Counted from the first letter of the stretch, positions 1 through 6,408 are shown. The stretch is 9,457 bases of DNA from JACOTV01 sp964445135 (GCA_964445135.1 CAYUJW010000041.1:1-9457); one strand, 5' to 3'. Notes: generated from the letters alone by a model not told the origin. Numbers and translations: made by a program.

Positions 1-524
1 TGACCTGACAGGTGATCTTCATCCCGTGTTGGAATCGGATCTTAACAGTACTGTTTCTTCCTCAGGCGGAGGGAAAGAGGATTAGAAACAGAATCTGTCT
101 ATTCTACAAATTGAAGCTCCTTTCAGGCTTCAGTCGCGTAGAACCAGTCCGGTCAGATGGGCGTGCCAAAGGCAGCTCAGACTCAATGTATGACAAATCA
201 ATGTTGATCTATCAAAAGTCGTCTGTACTGTTGGCACGGTCCTTTGGGCTCAAGCGGGCGCTCTGCCTGAATCTTAGGTAACGGTTAGGGCTACGAAGCT
301 CGTAGGGAAGTACGGTAACGGTTTCGTCGGTAAAGACGTATCCGCAGACGTATCCGATACAAGTATCGTGACCGTTTCCGTAACCGGATCAGGTAGCTGC
401 CAGGCGTGAGCCGGCGATATTCCCAGGTGGTGTGCCCGGGGTAGGACTGCCGAGGTCTAGTCAGCAGGTAGTGTCTGTACCTTGCGGTTCAGACGACGTC
501 TCCAGGTAGGGAGACAAGTTGTCA
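1..524. other. Stretch without a convincing gene; structured repeats at 275-390
   Basis: No reading frame here resembles a known protein. An 89-codon GTG-initiated frame at 12-281 has odd composition and no ribosome binding site. Seen directly: a 12-base palindrome at 44-55 (AACAGTACTGTT); a 6-bp hairpin at 112-132; and a dense cluster at 275-390 made of direct repeats GGTAACGGTT (277-286 and 314-323), a hairpin CTACGA/TCGTAG (291-305), a tandem 12-base repeat AGACGTATCCGM (334-357), and a hairpin CGATAC/GTATCG (355-368). The role is unknown. It lies downstream of the GC-rich minus-strand gene and could hold its 3' region, protein-binding sites or a recombination site. Confidence 0.5.
498..515 (-). 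terminator. Hairpin just after the GC-rich surface-protein gene
   Basis: A 6-bp perfect stem GTCTCC/GGAGAC with a 6-base loop lies about 9 bases past the stop codon of the minus-strand gene ending at 525. No T-run follows on the minus strand, so it is not a textbook intrinsic terminator. It may instead stabilise the 3' end of the mRNA, or be chance. Confidence 0.3.
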
Positions 525-1973
525 TCAGACCGTGACGACGTTGACCGAGGTGCACCCCGCGGGGAGTCCACAACCGACCATCATCATCGATGCCTTGATG
601 TCCTCGACGTTCGCCGAACTGACCGATGCACCCCAGGGCGCTTTCACATCTGCGTCCTTGGTGAGGACGACGATGAGTCCGGTCTCCTGAGCGTTGTCGT
701 ACTTGGCGACACCGTCGATTTGCACATCGCCTTGGACATGGCATCCTGCCTTGACCCGAAGGGTCTGGCCGTTTGCGATCTGGGCGACGCACGTGTCGGC
801 GGTGACGGTGGACGACGCGGTCGTGCTCGTCGAGCTGGCCGTGGTGGCGGTGACGTTGTGCACGTTGCTGAGCGTGGTCGTGGCGGTGGACCCGGAGGGC
901 CACATCTTGACGGTCAAGCCAGCGCTTGCTGCAACTTCACAACCCGAAGGCACGTAGGAGGCACCCCACTCGGCGCTGACGGTCGCGGACTCGTTGAATA
1001 CCACGCGCAGTGCGGTGGCCGGGTCGTTGTCGTACAGAGCCGTACCGTTGACCTTGACGTCACCGTCGAGAACGCTCCCTGCGGGAACGGTCTTCGTCTG
1101 CCCTGCGGCAATGGTGGTGACGGCGCAGTCTTGGGCGGCCGTGGTGGAGGTCGACGAACCGGTGGAGGTCGTCGAGGTGCTGCTGCCGTTGACGGTGGTC
1201 GAGGTCGAACCATTGACCGTGGTGGACGTGGAAGTCCCTTCGGGCCAGGTCTTTTTGACGACCGTGGTGCAACCGCTGACGCAGCCGACGGACTTCAGTT
1301 CGGTCTCGATGGATTCGAGGGTCCGACTGGTGACGTTCGCGCCCCAGGGGGTGCGGACGTAGGTGTCAGCCGTGAAGGTGACGACGAGACCTGTTGCGGG
1401 GTCGTCATCGTACAGAGTGGTCCACGGGCCCGTTGCGGAGCTCGCGACCTGAACATCGCCCTTGACGGAGCACGCCTTATGCACGAGACGGATCTCGTTG
1501 TTTTGCATCGCGTGCTCGCAGGGATCGGGTTCGGGAACGGCCGTCGTCGAGGTCGACGCGGTCGTGGTGGTCGGCGTGGTGCCGGCCGTGGTGGCGGTGG
1601 TCGAGACCGAGGTCCCTGCCACCTGGTGGATGGCGTAGGCATGGCCTGCGCCTTCTGCGACAACCACGTGAACGCGGCAGCTGCTGTCGAGTGCGAGACG
1701 GACGTAACTGCCCGGATTGTTGGATACGTCGACACAGTCGACTACCCACATACCAGCCTGGTCTCCGTTTCCGTCGGATGCGACCCAGTTGCCATTGGCG
1801 GCGGGCCAGGTGAATCCGATGGCGACAGTGTCTCCAGCGGTGTATGTGGCGTCATGCCTTTCGGCACCTGCCCATGCGGCAAAGCCAACAGCTACTGCGA
1901 GCATCCCAAACGCGGTCAAAACGACCGTGAGGGGAGTGCGTCGCGAGCTGCGGCGCTTGTGTCTTGCTACCAC
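525..1973 (-). CDS. Secreted/anchored protein with three repeated domains and Thr/Ser linkers
   Basis: I do not recognise a named family; this is probably a cell-surface protein. I chose the GTG start at 1973 (482 residues) because AAAGGAG lies 5 bases upstream and it puts an export signal at the N-terminus: basic residues 4-12 (RHKRRSSRR), then a hydrophobic segment at about 14-36. Residues 40-120 form a distinct first domain. Three related modules follow, at about 152-244, 283-360 and 395-482. They share GDVQV/GDVKV/GDVQI (172, 304, 415), a YDND-like turn (188, 314, 425), and a (P/E)WGA motif (209, 335, 446). Modules 1 and 3 also share a closing two-Cys motif (231/235 and 468/474). Linkers at 121-147, 247-279 and 362-393 are almost pure Thr/Ser with repeated STSTT, typical of extended glycosylatable spacers. 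The gene is much more GC-rich than its surroundings (40 of 60 bases in 1141-1200). A longer in-frame ATG start at 2138 would bury the signal peptide. Sure of the reading frame, unsure of the function. Confidence 0.8.
   Translation of the reverse strand: MVARHKRRSSRRTPLTVVLTAFGMLAVAVGFAAWAGAERHDATYTAGDTVAIGFTWPAANGNWVASDGNGDQAGMWVVDCVDVSNNPGSYVRLALDSSCRVHVVVAEGAGHAYAIHQVAGTSVSTTATTAGTTPTTTTASTSTTAVPEPDPCEHAMQNNEIRLVHKACSVKGDVQVASSATGPWTTLYDDDPATGLVVTFTADTYVRTPWGANVTSRTLESIETELKSVGCVSGCTTVVKKTWPEGTSTSTTVNGSTSTTVNGSSTSTTSTGSSTSTTAAQDCAVTTIAAGQTKTVPAGSVLDGDVKVNGTALYDNDPATALRVVFNESATVSAEWGASYVPSGCEVAASAGLTVKMWPSGSTATTTLSNVHNVTATTASSTSTTASSTVTADTCVAQIANGQTLRVKAGCHVQGDVQIDGVAKYDNAQETGLIVVLTKDADVKAPWGASVSSANVEDIKASMMMVGCGLPAGCTSVNVVTV
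528..1520 (-). repeat. Three-copy intragenic domain repeat with threonine-rich linkers
   Basis: Modules encoded at 1242-1520, 894-1127 and 528-791 share the order GDVxV, YDnD, (P/E)WGA at nearly constant spacing. The middle copy is shorter, ending soon after its EWGA motif and lacking the C(4-6)C ending kept in copies 1 and 3. Linkers encoded at 1137-1235 and 795-890 carry repeated ACC/TCG-type codons, which would favour slippage or recombination between copies. The similarity is visible at protein level and indicates old duplication rather than recent copying. Confidence 0.75.
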
Positions 1974-1974
1974 T

Positions 1975-1985
1975 ATGTCTCCTTT
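1975..1985 (-). promoter_or_regulatory. Shine-Dalgarno sequence AAAGGAG deciding the GTG start
   Basis: On the minus strand AAAGGAG is followed by ACATA and then GTG at 1973, a normal 5-base spacing. It is the only clear Shine-Dalgarno sequence in the window; the other genes lack one. It supports starting the GC-rich gene at 1973 rather than at the upstream ATG (2138). Confidence 0.7.
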
Positions 1986-2283
1986 GACATTTTTCGCCTT
2001 GTGCTTTGTTGCACTAACGACCGGGAAAATGGGGCCGAATTTCGTTCTCGAGCATCCTAACTGGATAGATGCGGGAGGTTCACTCGTTCCTATGCTCGAC
2101 GTATCGCTTTCGCGAAGTTGAGACAGGTTATGAGTCAAGGGGGAACATTATGCCCTTCCTGCAGATGCAATAGCGTGTAAGGCTATCCTTCCAGATCTGC
2201 GAGATCTTTTGTTTCCCTTAAAGCCCGGTGCTTTTTTATTGAGAATTCGCGTGACGCGACCTCGCTTAGCACCCTATTTTGGA

Positions 2284-2386
2284 GGTGGGAATGGGAAATG
2301 AGATATAGATACAAGGCTTGGTAACCGTAGCCCTAACCTGAGCCTGGTGATTCTTATATATATAATTCATTTCCCATCCACCACAA
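2284..2386. repeat. Large imperfect palindrome
   Basis: ATGGGAAATGA (2291-2301) is exactly inverted at 2367-2377, and the pairing extends imperfectly on both sides: GGTGG/CCACC outside and ATATA/TATAT inside. The roughly 65-base interior holds AGGCT/AGCCT, a 13-base motif that recurs inverted at 283-295, and a TA-rich palindrome. A folded-DNA recombination site, a structured RNA or a regulatory element are all possible; none is proven. Confidence 0.45.
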
Positions 2387-2675
2387 AAAGTGGCGTTTGA
2401 AAACAAAAAATATCCCTCCTAATTTTTTAGGAATAATAATGTCACATGAGTTGTTAAAGTGCGTGGCACACATGCCCAATGTGTAAATTTGCAAATGTGA
2501 AAATATGTTAATCACAAATGCGATACACCTGGACGTTTGTTGATTGATGCAATTTCAAACAACCTGTATGCCCTACTTTGTTCAATTGGAGATGGGAGGA
2601 ACGAGAGATACATGCAATTGTGTCTCACAGATTCCGTATTCCCCATCTGCAATCTACCCTTTGAAGTTATCTTCA

Positions 2676-2734
2676 GGATTGAGGGGAGTCAGCGCGCGTG
2701 CGGGGGGGCACTTGAGCTCACTTCCCTCAATTCC
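2676..2734 (-). terminator. Inverted repeat beyond the 2771-3697 gene
   Basis: GGATTGAGGGGA (2676-2687) and TCCCTCAATTCC (2723-2734) are inverted with one bulge, enclosing a G-rich loop. It lies just downstream of the stop of the minus-strand gene ending at 2771, so it could end that transcript or protect its 3' end. No T-run follows, so a classic intrinsic terminator is not supported. Confidence 0.3.
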
Positions 2735-2770
2735 AAATACAACTCATCTTTGGGCTGGGCCAACGCGGGC

Positions 2771-3697
2771 TCACCCAAACAACCACTCGCGAATTGATAA
2801 CCGTTTTGCGTTTTCAAGCGGCGGCCGTCTTGCACCAAGGGAGGCGATGCGAAGCTGTCTCTGGCTCCATACACGGTGAGCCGGAGGCTCTTGCACCAGG
2901 GGCGTTCGAGCGCTCACCGGTACATTTTTTATATATTCACCCCGTCCTTCACGATAGGTGAGTGCTTGCGCATGGGACAATTCTTTTCCATCTTCCGTAT
3001 AAAAACAACCGCGCGCGCTGTTCCAAATAGTAAGCGTTGTGGTGGTTGAGTCAGGAAGGGTGAGTGTCAGGGGAAGTTGCCAGAGTATCGTTTTGGTGGT
3101 GGTTTCAAGCACGCGAGTATGTTCTGTCAAGTCGTGCGTATCAACGGCCACCAGTTGAATTACTGCCGCTCGCTCATCATCGGCGCGGGGCACAAAAAAG
3201 GCATCGGTGCTTCGAATAGGGCTGCCGAGTTCAAGCTGTGCTTGCCGTGTGCTTGAGAGGGGGACTTCAATGTGTGTGGGGTGCGCGGCTGCCACCTTTT
3301 CAAGTTCTGCTACAAAGGCGTTCATGTGGCCACGCGCCTCAGTCTGGGCTGTTTCTTGGGAGCGGGTGATATCCGCCATAATTGCGATTTCTGGGTTCTC
3401 AATAGCCACGCGCATCGCTTCATTGTCAATGCGGGCATGTGCTTGGGAGCGGATTCGATTTGCTCGTGCTTGACGCCATTTTGTGAGCGTACCTTTTGCT
3501 CGATCTGTCCAGTCAGTGGCCGTATCGATGAGTCCGTCCACGTATGGACGAATAGTTATAGGTTGCGAAATGGCCGGACCATACAAAGCGGGACTCCACT
3601 CTTGTGGTTGAGGAATAAAGGTAAATTGGGAGTAGGCGGGTTGTTGCGCAGTTCTTACGGTTCCATCACAAACACCCCCCGTTGTTCGTTCAGTCAT
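2771..3697 (-). CDS. Unrecognised cytoplasmic protein, 308 residues
   Basis: I do not recognise a family. The frame is well supported by a near-consensus promoter ending 10 bases before the ATG. No signal peptide or membrane segment is visible. Residues 1-55 are Pro/Gln/Thr-rich and probably flexible. Residues 58-140 are charged and helical in character (DRAKGTLTKWRQARANRIRS at 65-84, later FVAELEKV at 128-135), and may form a coiled coil. Residues 143-260 look like a beta-rich domain (VIQLVAVDTHDL, TILWQLPLTLTLPDSTTTTL). The C-terminus after about 262 is basic and low in order. Its DNA holds an 8-bp inverted repeat (2874-2881/2912-2919) and two copies of TCTTGCACCA (2828 and 2889), suggesting the tail was extended or replaced. 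It stands as its own unit between its promoter and a downstream inverted repeat. It may be a lineage-specific protein. Confidence 0.7.
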   Translation of the reverse strand: MTERTTGGVCDGTVRTAQQPAYSQFTFIPQPQEWSPALYGPAISQPITIRPYVDGLIDTATDWTDRAKGTLTKWRQARANRIRSQAHARIDNEAMRVAIENPEIAIMADITRSQETAQTEARGHMNAFVAELEKVAAAHPTHIEVPLSSTRQAQLELGSPIRSTDAFFVPRADDERAAVIQLVAVDTHDLTEHTRVLETTTKTILWQLPLTLTLPDSTTTTLTIWNSARGCFYTEDGKELSHAQALTYREGRGEYIKNVPVSARTPLVQEPPAHRVWSQRQLRIASLGARRPPLENAKRLSIREWLFG

Positions 3698-3707
3698 GTA
3701 AGTTCAA

Positions 3708-3736
3708 AGTATATCAAAATACTATAGGATTGTCAA
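3708..3736 (-). promoter_or_regulatory. Sigma70-type promoter of the 2771-3697 gene
   Basis: On the minus strand TTGACA (3736-3731), a 17-base spacer and TATACT (3713-3708) match the sigma70 consensus in 11 of 12 positions with ideal spacing. The -10 ends only 10 bases before the ATG at 3697, so the predicted 5' leader is about 3-5 bases, too short for a Shine-Dalgarno sequence. Confidence 0.8.
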
Positions 3737-3771
3737 TTGATTGAGCACACTCGCTTTGAGCAGCAGGGTGC

Positions 3772-5055
3772 TTAGCGCGTCAGTATCTGAGCGTAGGATT
3801 GGCCAACTTGCTCCCAGCGACGGGCTTCATGCATGAGGGACGAGAAGTGTTTGGCTTGTTTGACATTTTCAAACATGCGAGCCAATGTATGCTGAAAATC
3901 AGCGGTGCTCATACGAAAGACGAATTCACGCTTGGTAAGCTCGGTTGCGGCAAGTGCACGGCGAAAGTCAGCTGATTCAAAATAATCACCAATTGCTTCA
4001 GAGAAAATAACCGGAGTTTCACTTGCAAATGCCATGGCTAATGGGCCAGATGAAGAGCGAAATGTGGTGTAGGGAAGGACTGCCACGTCTGTGGCGGCAA
4101 AATAGGTCGCGATCTTCTTTTCAGGCACGAATCCGGTGATTGTGACGCCTTTTTTTTGCGCATTATCACGCAGTTTTTTCACGAATTTTTTGTAACGTTT
4201 ATTACGCGATGTGTGAGGAAGTTCGCCACCTGCCAAAATAAGATGAGTATTTTTGATTGGTTCCCACAACTGAATGAGCTGATCAACACCTTTTTGGGCA
4301 GTTAAAAATCCAAAACACAAAATATAGCGATGTTTTGGATTCCAGCGCAGACGCTTTCTGGCGGTTGTACGATCAGGAATCTTACGAAAATCTTCAACAG
4401 CATGGGGAATAACATGAATTGTGGGGAGTTGATGCGAAGCAACTGACGTTTTTTTGGATTTACGCACAAAATGCAATTTTGTCCCAAGCTCCAGGAGCCG
4501 CTTTTGCATACATGTGCGCTCAAGATGAGCTTTGAATGCGCGTTCAAATACAATTGTGTCGTGCGAGACGGCCAGGATAATCGAGTAAAACAGCTGTTTG
4601 GAAAGTGCAAGCAGGCGCCTTTTCAAATGATGAGTACGTATCGGCACATTGCCAATGACCACTTGATGCAGAATGCTCGTTATCTGGTGTCCTGAGGCTC
4701 GAAGCAGGGTCATGAGTGAGAGAAAAAGGACGAGGTGGATCTTGTTTCCAAACATGTCCATATCAATGGGTATGACGATTTGATCGACATTTCGGCTTTG
4801 AATTTGTTGGTACAAGTACCACAAACTCATGGCGTCAGCTCGTCTCCATACGCGCTTGATGGTCATTCCGTCTTCCTCATACACTTCTTCAATATCCTGA
4901 TCAAGAATGTCTGCCCAGACCGTAATATGAGCATCTGGCAATTGTTTCTGCAGGTTTTTGAGGGTTGTCTTGGTATATGAGGCGACACCCATTGTAGATT
5001 CACCGTGGGTTTGGCCGCGTTTTGGGTAGCTCGTTATGACAAAGAGATTTTTCAT
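3772..5055 (-). CDS. GT4-type glycosyltransferase (GT-B fold, Glycos_transf_1)
   Basis: It probably moves a sugar from a nucleotide-sugar donor to a cell-surface glycan or lipid at the inner face of the membrane; donor and acceptor cannot be read from sequence. I chose the ATG at 5055 (427 residues) because it opens with the usual GT-B beta strand (MKNLFVITSYP) and a promoter ends 12 bases upstream. An in-frame ATG at 5154 would add 33 residues unlike the family. The C-terminal domain shows IPHAVEDF (216-223), the strand-loop YILCFGFLTAQKGVDQLI (244-261), HLILAGG (271-277), GFVPEKKIATYFAATDVAVL (308-327) and SSSGPLAMAFASETPVI (334-350). The usual E-x7-E pair aligns with Arg333 and Met341, so this belongs to the RSxSG-type subgroup rather than the classic one. 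A hydrophobic patch at about 107-118 may help membrane docking. It sits between an unknown gene and a surface-protein gene on the same strand, each with its own promoter. Confidence 0.85.
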   Translation of the reverse strand: MKNLFVITSYPKRGQTHGESTMGVASYTKTTLKNLQKQLPDAHITVWADILDQDIEEVYEEDGMTIKRVWRRADAMSLWYLYQQIQSRNVDQIVIPIDMDMFGNKIHLVLFLSLMTLLRASGHQITSILHQVVIGNVPIRTHHLKRRLLALSKQLFYSIILAVSHDTIVFERAFKAHLERTCMQKRLLELGTKLHFVRKSKKTSVASHQLPTIHVIPHAVEDFRKIPDRTTARKRLRWNPKHRYILCFGFLTAQKGVDQLIQLWEPIKNTHLILAGGELPHTSRNKRYKKFVKKLRDNAQKKGVTITGFVPEKKIATYFAATDVAVLPYTTFRSSSGPLAMAFASETPVIFSEAIGDYFESADFRRALAATELTKREFVFRMSTADFQHTLARMFENVKQAKHFSSLMHEARRWEQVGQSYAQILTR

Positions 5056-5067
5056 ATTGAGGCCTAT

Positions 5068-5096
5068 AGTATAGCACATTTCGTGCGTAAAGTCCA
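5068..5096 (-). promoter_or_regulatory. Promoter of the glycosyltransferase gene
   Basis: TGGACT (5096-5091), 17 bases, then TATACT (5073-5068) on the minus strand. The -10 is strong and the -35 matches 4 of 6. The -10 ends 12 bases before the ATG at 5055, predicting a leader of about 6 bases. This supports the 5055 start over the upstream in-frame ATG at 5154. Confidence 0.6.
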
Positions 5097-5154
5097 GCCT
5101 GAGGAGGGGAAAAGAGTTGGATAGCACACCTGTCAAGAAAGGGGAGTGGGGCAC

Positions 5155-5197
5155 AAAAAAATCCCCGCCTCACTTTGTATCAAAGTGGACGGGGATT
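5155..5197 (-). terminator. Intrinsic terminator of the DUF11-like gene
   Basis: On the minus strand a GC-rich hairpin (ATCCCCG of 5161-5167 paired with CGGGGAT of 5190-5196, continuing through CACTTTG/CAAAGTG to a 3-base loop) is followed directly by seven T residues (5161-5155). It begins about 25 bases past the stop of the gene ending at 5223. Being a nearly symmetric strong stem, it also insulates the glycosyltransferase promoter downstream. Confidence 0.88.
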
Positions 5198-5222
5198 ATT
5201 GAGTAAAGTTCGATGTGTGAAA

Positions 5223-5867
5223 TTACGCGGCGATCTTTTTTTTGAGGGTAACCCCAAGTGCGATGCCCGCAATCTGTAGTGCCACAAGTCCCATACCTGC
5301 AGGCATACCGGCAGCTGGAACTTTGGTCACGGTTGTCGTAGTTGATGCTTGGCTCACTTCTTTTTCAACACAAAATTGTGAGCTATCAACATCAGACACA
5401 CTGCCTGATGTGCTTGTTCGGTCACCGGTTACGGTCACTTTGTTCAGCAAGCAGATGACGCTTCGATCATCAGGAAGCACGTTTTGTTCAACGGTGCGTG
5501 CCTTGATGTAGTACGTTTTTTCCTCACCGGCTTTGAGAGTGCCGATATTTTGGTCCAAACTACCTTCCAATAAATCAACATATTGAGGCATGGTGTCTAC
5601 AATACGCACATTCTTGATCTCTCGATCTGAAGTGTTTTTGACGATTAATCGGAACATAACTTCTTGGTTTGCGCTGTATCGAGTGTCAGAAACTGACAAA
5701 TTGTCGACATAGTCGCTGGTTCCTGGGCGAGTAACTGCTTTATCGATACTGATTGACTCAGAAGGTGTTGGGGTTGATCCATAGCTCTGAGCTGAAACAG
5801 ATGATGTTGCCATACCTGCCACAAGAGCGGCGGACAAAAGGGTTGAGTAGAAAATAGATCTATTCAT
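5223..5867 (-). CDS. Small exported surface protein with a DUF11-like domain
   Basis: A 214-residue exported protein, likely structural at the cell surface. It has a signal peptide (Arg3, hydrophobic 6-20, probable cleavage after SVSA at about 26), a Ser/Thr/Pro-rich spacer (28-50), and one beta-sandwich domain at about 56-165. That domain reads like the DUF11/conserved-repeat family: NQEVMFRLIVKNTSDREIKN (67-86), VRIVDTMPQYVDLLEGS (87-103), then GTLKAGEEKTYYIKA (109-123). Cys139 and Cys166 could form a disulfide. A Thr-rich linker leads to VPAAGMPAG (183-191), a hydrophobic segment (192-207) and a KKK tail, the layout of a C-terminal membrane or sortase-like anchor, though no clear LPxTG motif is present. 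The exact consensus promoter and strong terminator suggest high expression as a single-gene unit. Confidence 0.82.
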   Translation of the reverse strand: MNRSIFYSTLLSAALVAGMATSSVSAQSYGSTPTPSESISIDKAVTRPGTSDYVDNLSVSDTRYSANQEVMFRLIVKNTSDREIKNVRIVDTMPQYVDLLEGSLDQNIGTLKAGEEKTYYIKARTVEQNVLPDDRSVICLLNKVTVTGDRTSTSGSVSDVDSSQFCVEKEVSQASTTTTVTKVPAAGMPAGMGLVALQIAGIALGVTLKKKIAA

Positions 5868-5877
5868 AATTGGGATA

Positions 5878-5906
5878 ATTATACTACAGGCTGTTTATCA
5901 TGTCAA
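5878..5906 (-). promoter_or_regulatory. Exact consensus sigma70 promoter
   Basis: TTGACA (5906-5901), a 17-base spacer and TATAAT (5883-5878) on the minus strand: 12 of 12 consensus positions at ideal spacing. The -10 ends 10 bases before the ATG at 5867, so the mRNA should start about 3-5 bases before the start codon. This is the strongest promoter in the window and drives the DUF11-like surface protein. Confidence 0.9.
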
Positions 5907-5922
5907 CTATAGGATAGAGTGG

Positions 5923-5957
5923 GGAAGTTTTTAGTTTTCAGTTGATAGTTTTTAGTA
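5923..5957 (-). repeat. Heptanucleotide array upstream of the S23-like gene
   Basis: Read on the minus strand this is five units of 7 bases in strict phase, mostly starting AACT: TACTAAA, AACTATC, AACTGAA, AACTAAA, AACTTCC. It lies about 75 bases before the S23-like gene and is inverted relative to the array that follows that gene. Confidence 0.75.
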
Positions 5958-6019
5958 ACTGGTGGATAGGATATATGTTGTTGCTGCAATCTATTATGTA
6001 ATTTGTGACTTTGATCGCG

Positions 6020-6025
6020 TATAAT
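6020..6025 (+). promoter_or_regulatory. -10 element of the S23-like gene
   Basis: An exact TATAAT ends 7 bases before the ATG at 6033. No good -35 is seen at 16-18 bases upstream (TGTAAT at 5997-6002 is the best). If it is used, transcription starts at or beside the ATG, giving a leaderless mRNA. No Shine-Dalgarno sequence is present. Confidence 0.55.
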
Positions 6026-6032
6026 TTGGCCT

Positions 6033-6389
6033 ATGAAATCACGCTCGTATCGCGATCTGGTGGCCTGGCAGCGGGGGCTGGATCTGTATGGACAGGTCTT
6101 TCTTGTTTCAAAGTCATTCCCAGCAGATGAGATGTATGGTATGACTTCACAAATGCGAAGAGCGGCAAGCAGTATACCGTCAAACATAGCAGAAGGACAA
6201 AAACGTGGATCGACAAAAGAATTTGCGCACTTTTTGCGTATTGCATATGGCTCGTGTGCTGAATTGGATACTCAAATTGAGCTTTGTTTTAGTGTAGGAT
6301 ATATCAATAAAGCTCGGCGCGATGAGCTTGCAGCTTCGGTAAACGAGCTTATGAAAATAATAAATGGCCTTATTGATGCGATCGCTTAA
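6033..6389 (+). CDS. Four-helix-bundle protein, S23/Avd-like family
   Basis: A 118-residue all-helical protein with the full family signature: DLVAWQRGLDLYGQVF (8-23), SFPADEMYGMTSQMRRAASS (28-47), IPSNIAEGQKRGSTKEFAHF (48-67), then LRIAYGSCAELDTQIELCFS (68-87). The family was first named for proteins encoded in intervening sequences of 23S rRNA genes (S23) and includes the Avd accessory proteins of diversity-generating retroelements; most members are stand-alone with unknown function and probably form multimers that bind nucleic acid. Length is normal and nothing is missing. No 23S rRNA, reverse transcriptase or template repeat is nearby, so neither specific role is supported here. The gene is bracketed by inverted heptanucleotide arrays (5923-5957 and 6414-6448), which may mark a small mobile unit. 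An exact TATAAT ends 7 bases before the ATG. Confidence 0.93.
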   Translation: MKSRSYRDLVAWQRGLDLYGQVFLVSKSFPADEMYGMTSQMRRAASSIPSNIAEGQKRGSTKEFAHFLRIAYGSCAELDTQIELCFSVGYINKARRDELAASVNELMKIINGLIDAIA

Positions 6390-6408
6390 GTCTGGATGCA
6401 TGTACATT

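Larger units (their letters stand above)
1974..2770. other. Gene-poor, hairpin-rich intergenic region
   Basis: This separates the GC-rich gene from the 2771-3697 gene. Both are on the minus strand, so it should hold the upstream region of the former and the 3' region of the latter. Reading frames at 2537-2879 have no recognisable product and I do not call them. Seen: a weak hairpin with a T-run (2220-2237), a roughly 100-base imperfect palindrome (2284-2386), a TTATATATATAA palindrome (2354-2365), a 6-bp hairpin TCCTAA/TTAGGA (2417-2432), a 6-bp hairpin ACACAT/ATGTGT (2468-2484), and a longer inverted repeat at 2676-2734. Base composition changes from GC-rich to AT-rich in this interval. Confidence 0.5.

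Noticed and set aside
12..281. An 89-codon GTG-initiated frame
   Set aside because: No ribosome binding site, no recognisable composition or domain, and it runs into the repeat cluster.
519..2060. A 513-codon plus-strand reading frame opposite the GC-rich gene
   Set aside because: GC-rich DNA leaves long open antisense frames. This one has Gly/Arg/Asp-rich low-complexity composition, no domain and no start signal, while the minus frame has a signal peptide, repeated domains and a Shine-Dalgarno site.
1974..2138. Extended ATG start of the GC-rich gene at 2138
   Set aside because: It would put 55 residues of unconserved-looking sequence before the signal peptide, and the GTG at 1973 has AAAGGAG at the right distance.
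2220..2237. Plus-strand intrinsic terminator (AAAGC/GCTTT plus T-run)
   Set aside because: The stem is only 5 bp of mostly A-T pairs, and no plus-strand gene lies upstream to need it.
283..2338. Integron cassette with attC-like ends
   Set aside because: The motif resembles GTTRRRY/RYYYAAC but fails at the last position, and no integrase or second cassette is seen.
2537..2879. Two overlapping plus-strand frames of 86 and 111 codons
   Set aside because: Frames of this length are expected by chance; they show no family features, and the second overlaps the 3' end of a better supported minus-strand gene.
6033..6389. Diversity-generating retroelement (Avd-type accessory protein)
   Set aside because: There is no reverse transcriptase, template repeat or variable repeat in the window; the protein family is mostly stand-alone.
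6033..6389. 23S rRNA intervening-sequence protein within an rRNA operon
   Set aside because: No rRNA sequence flanks the gene; its neighbours are protein-coding.
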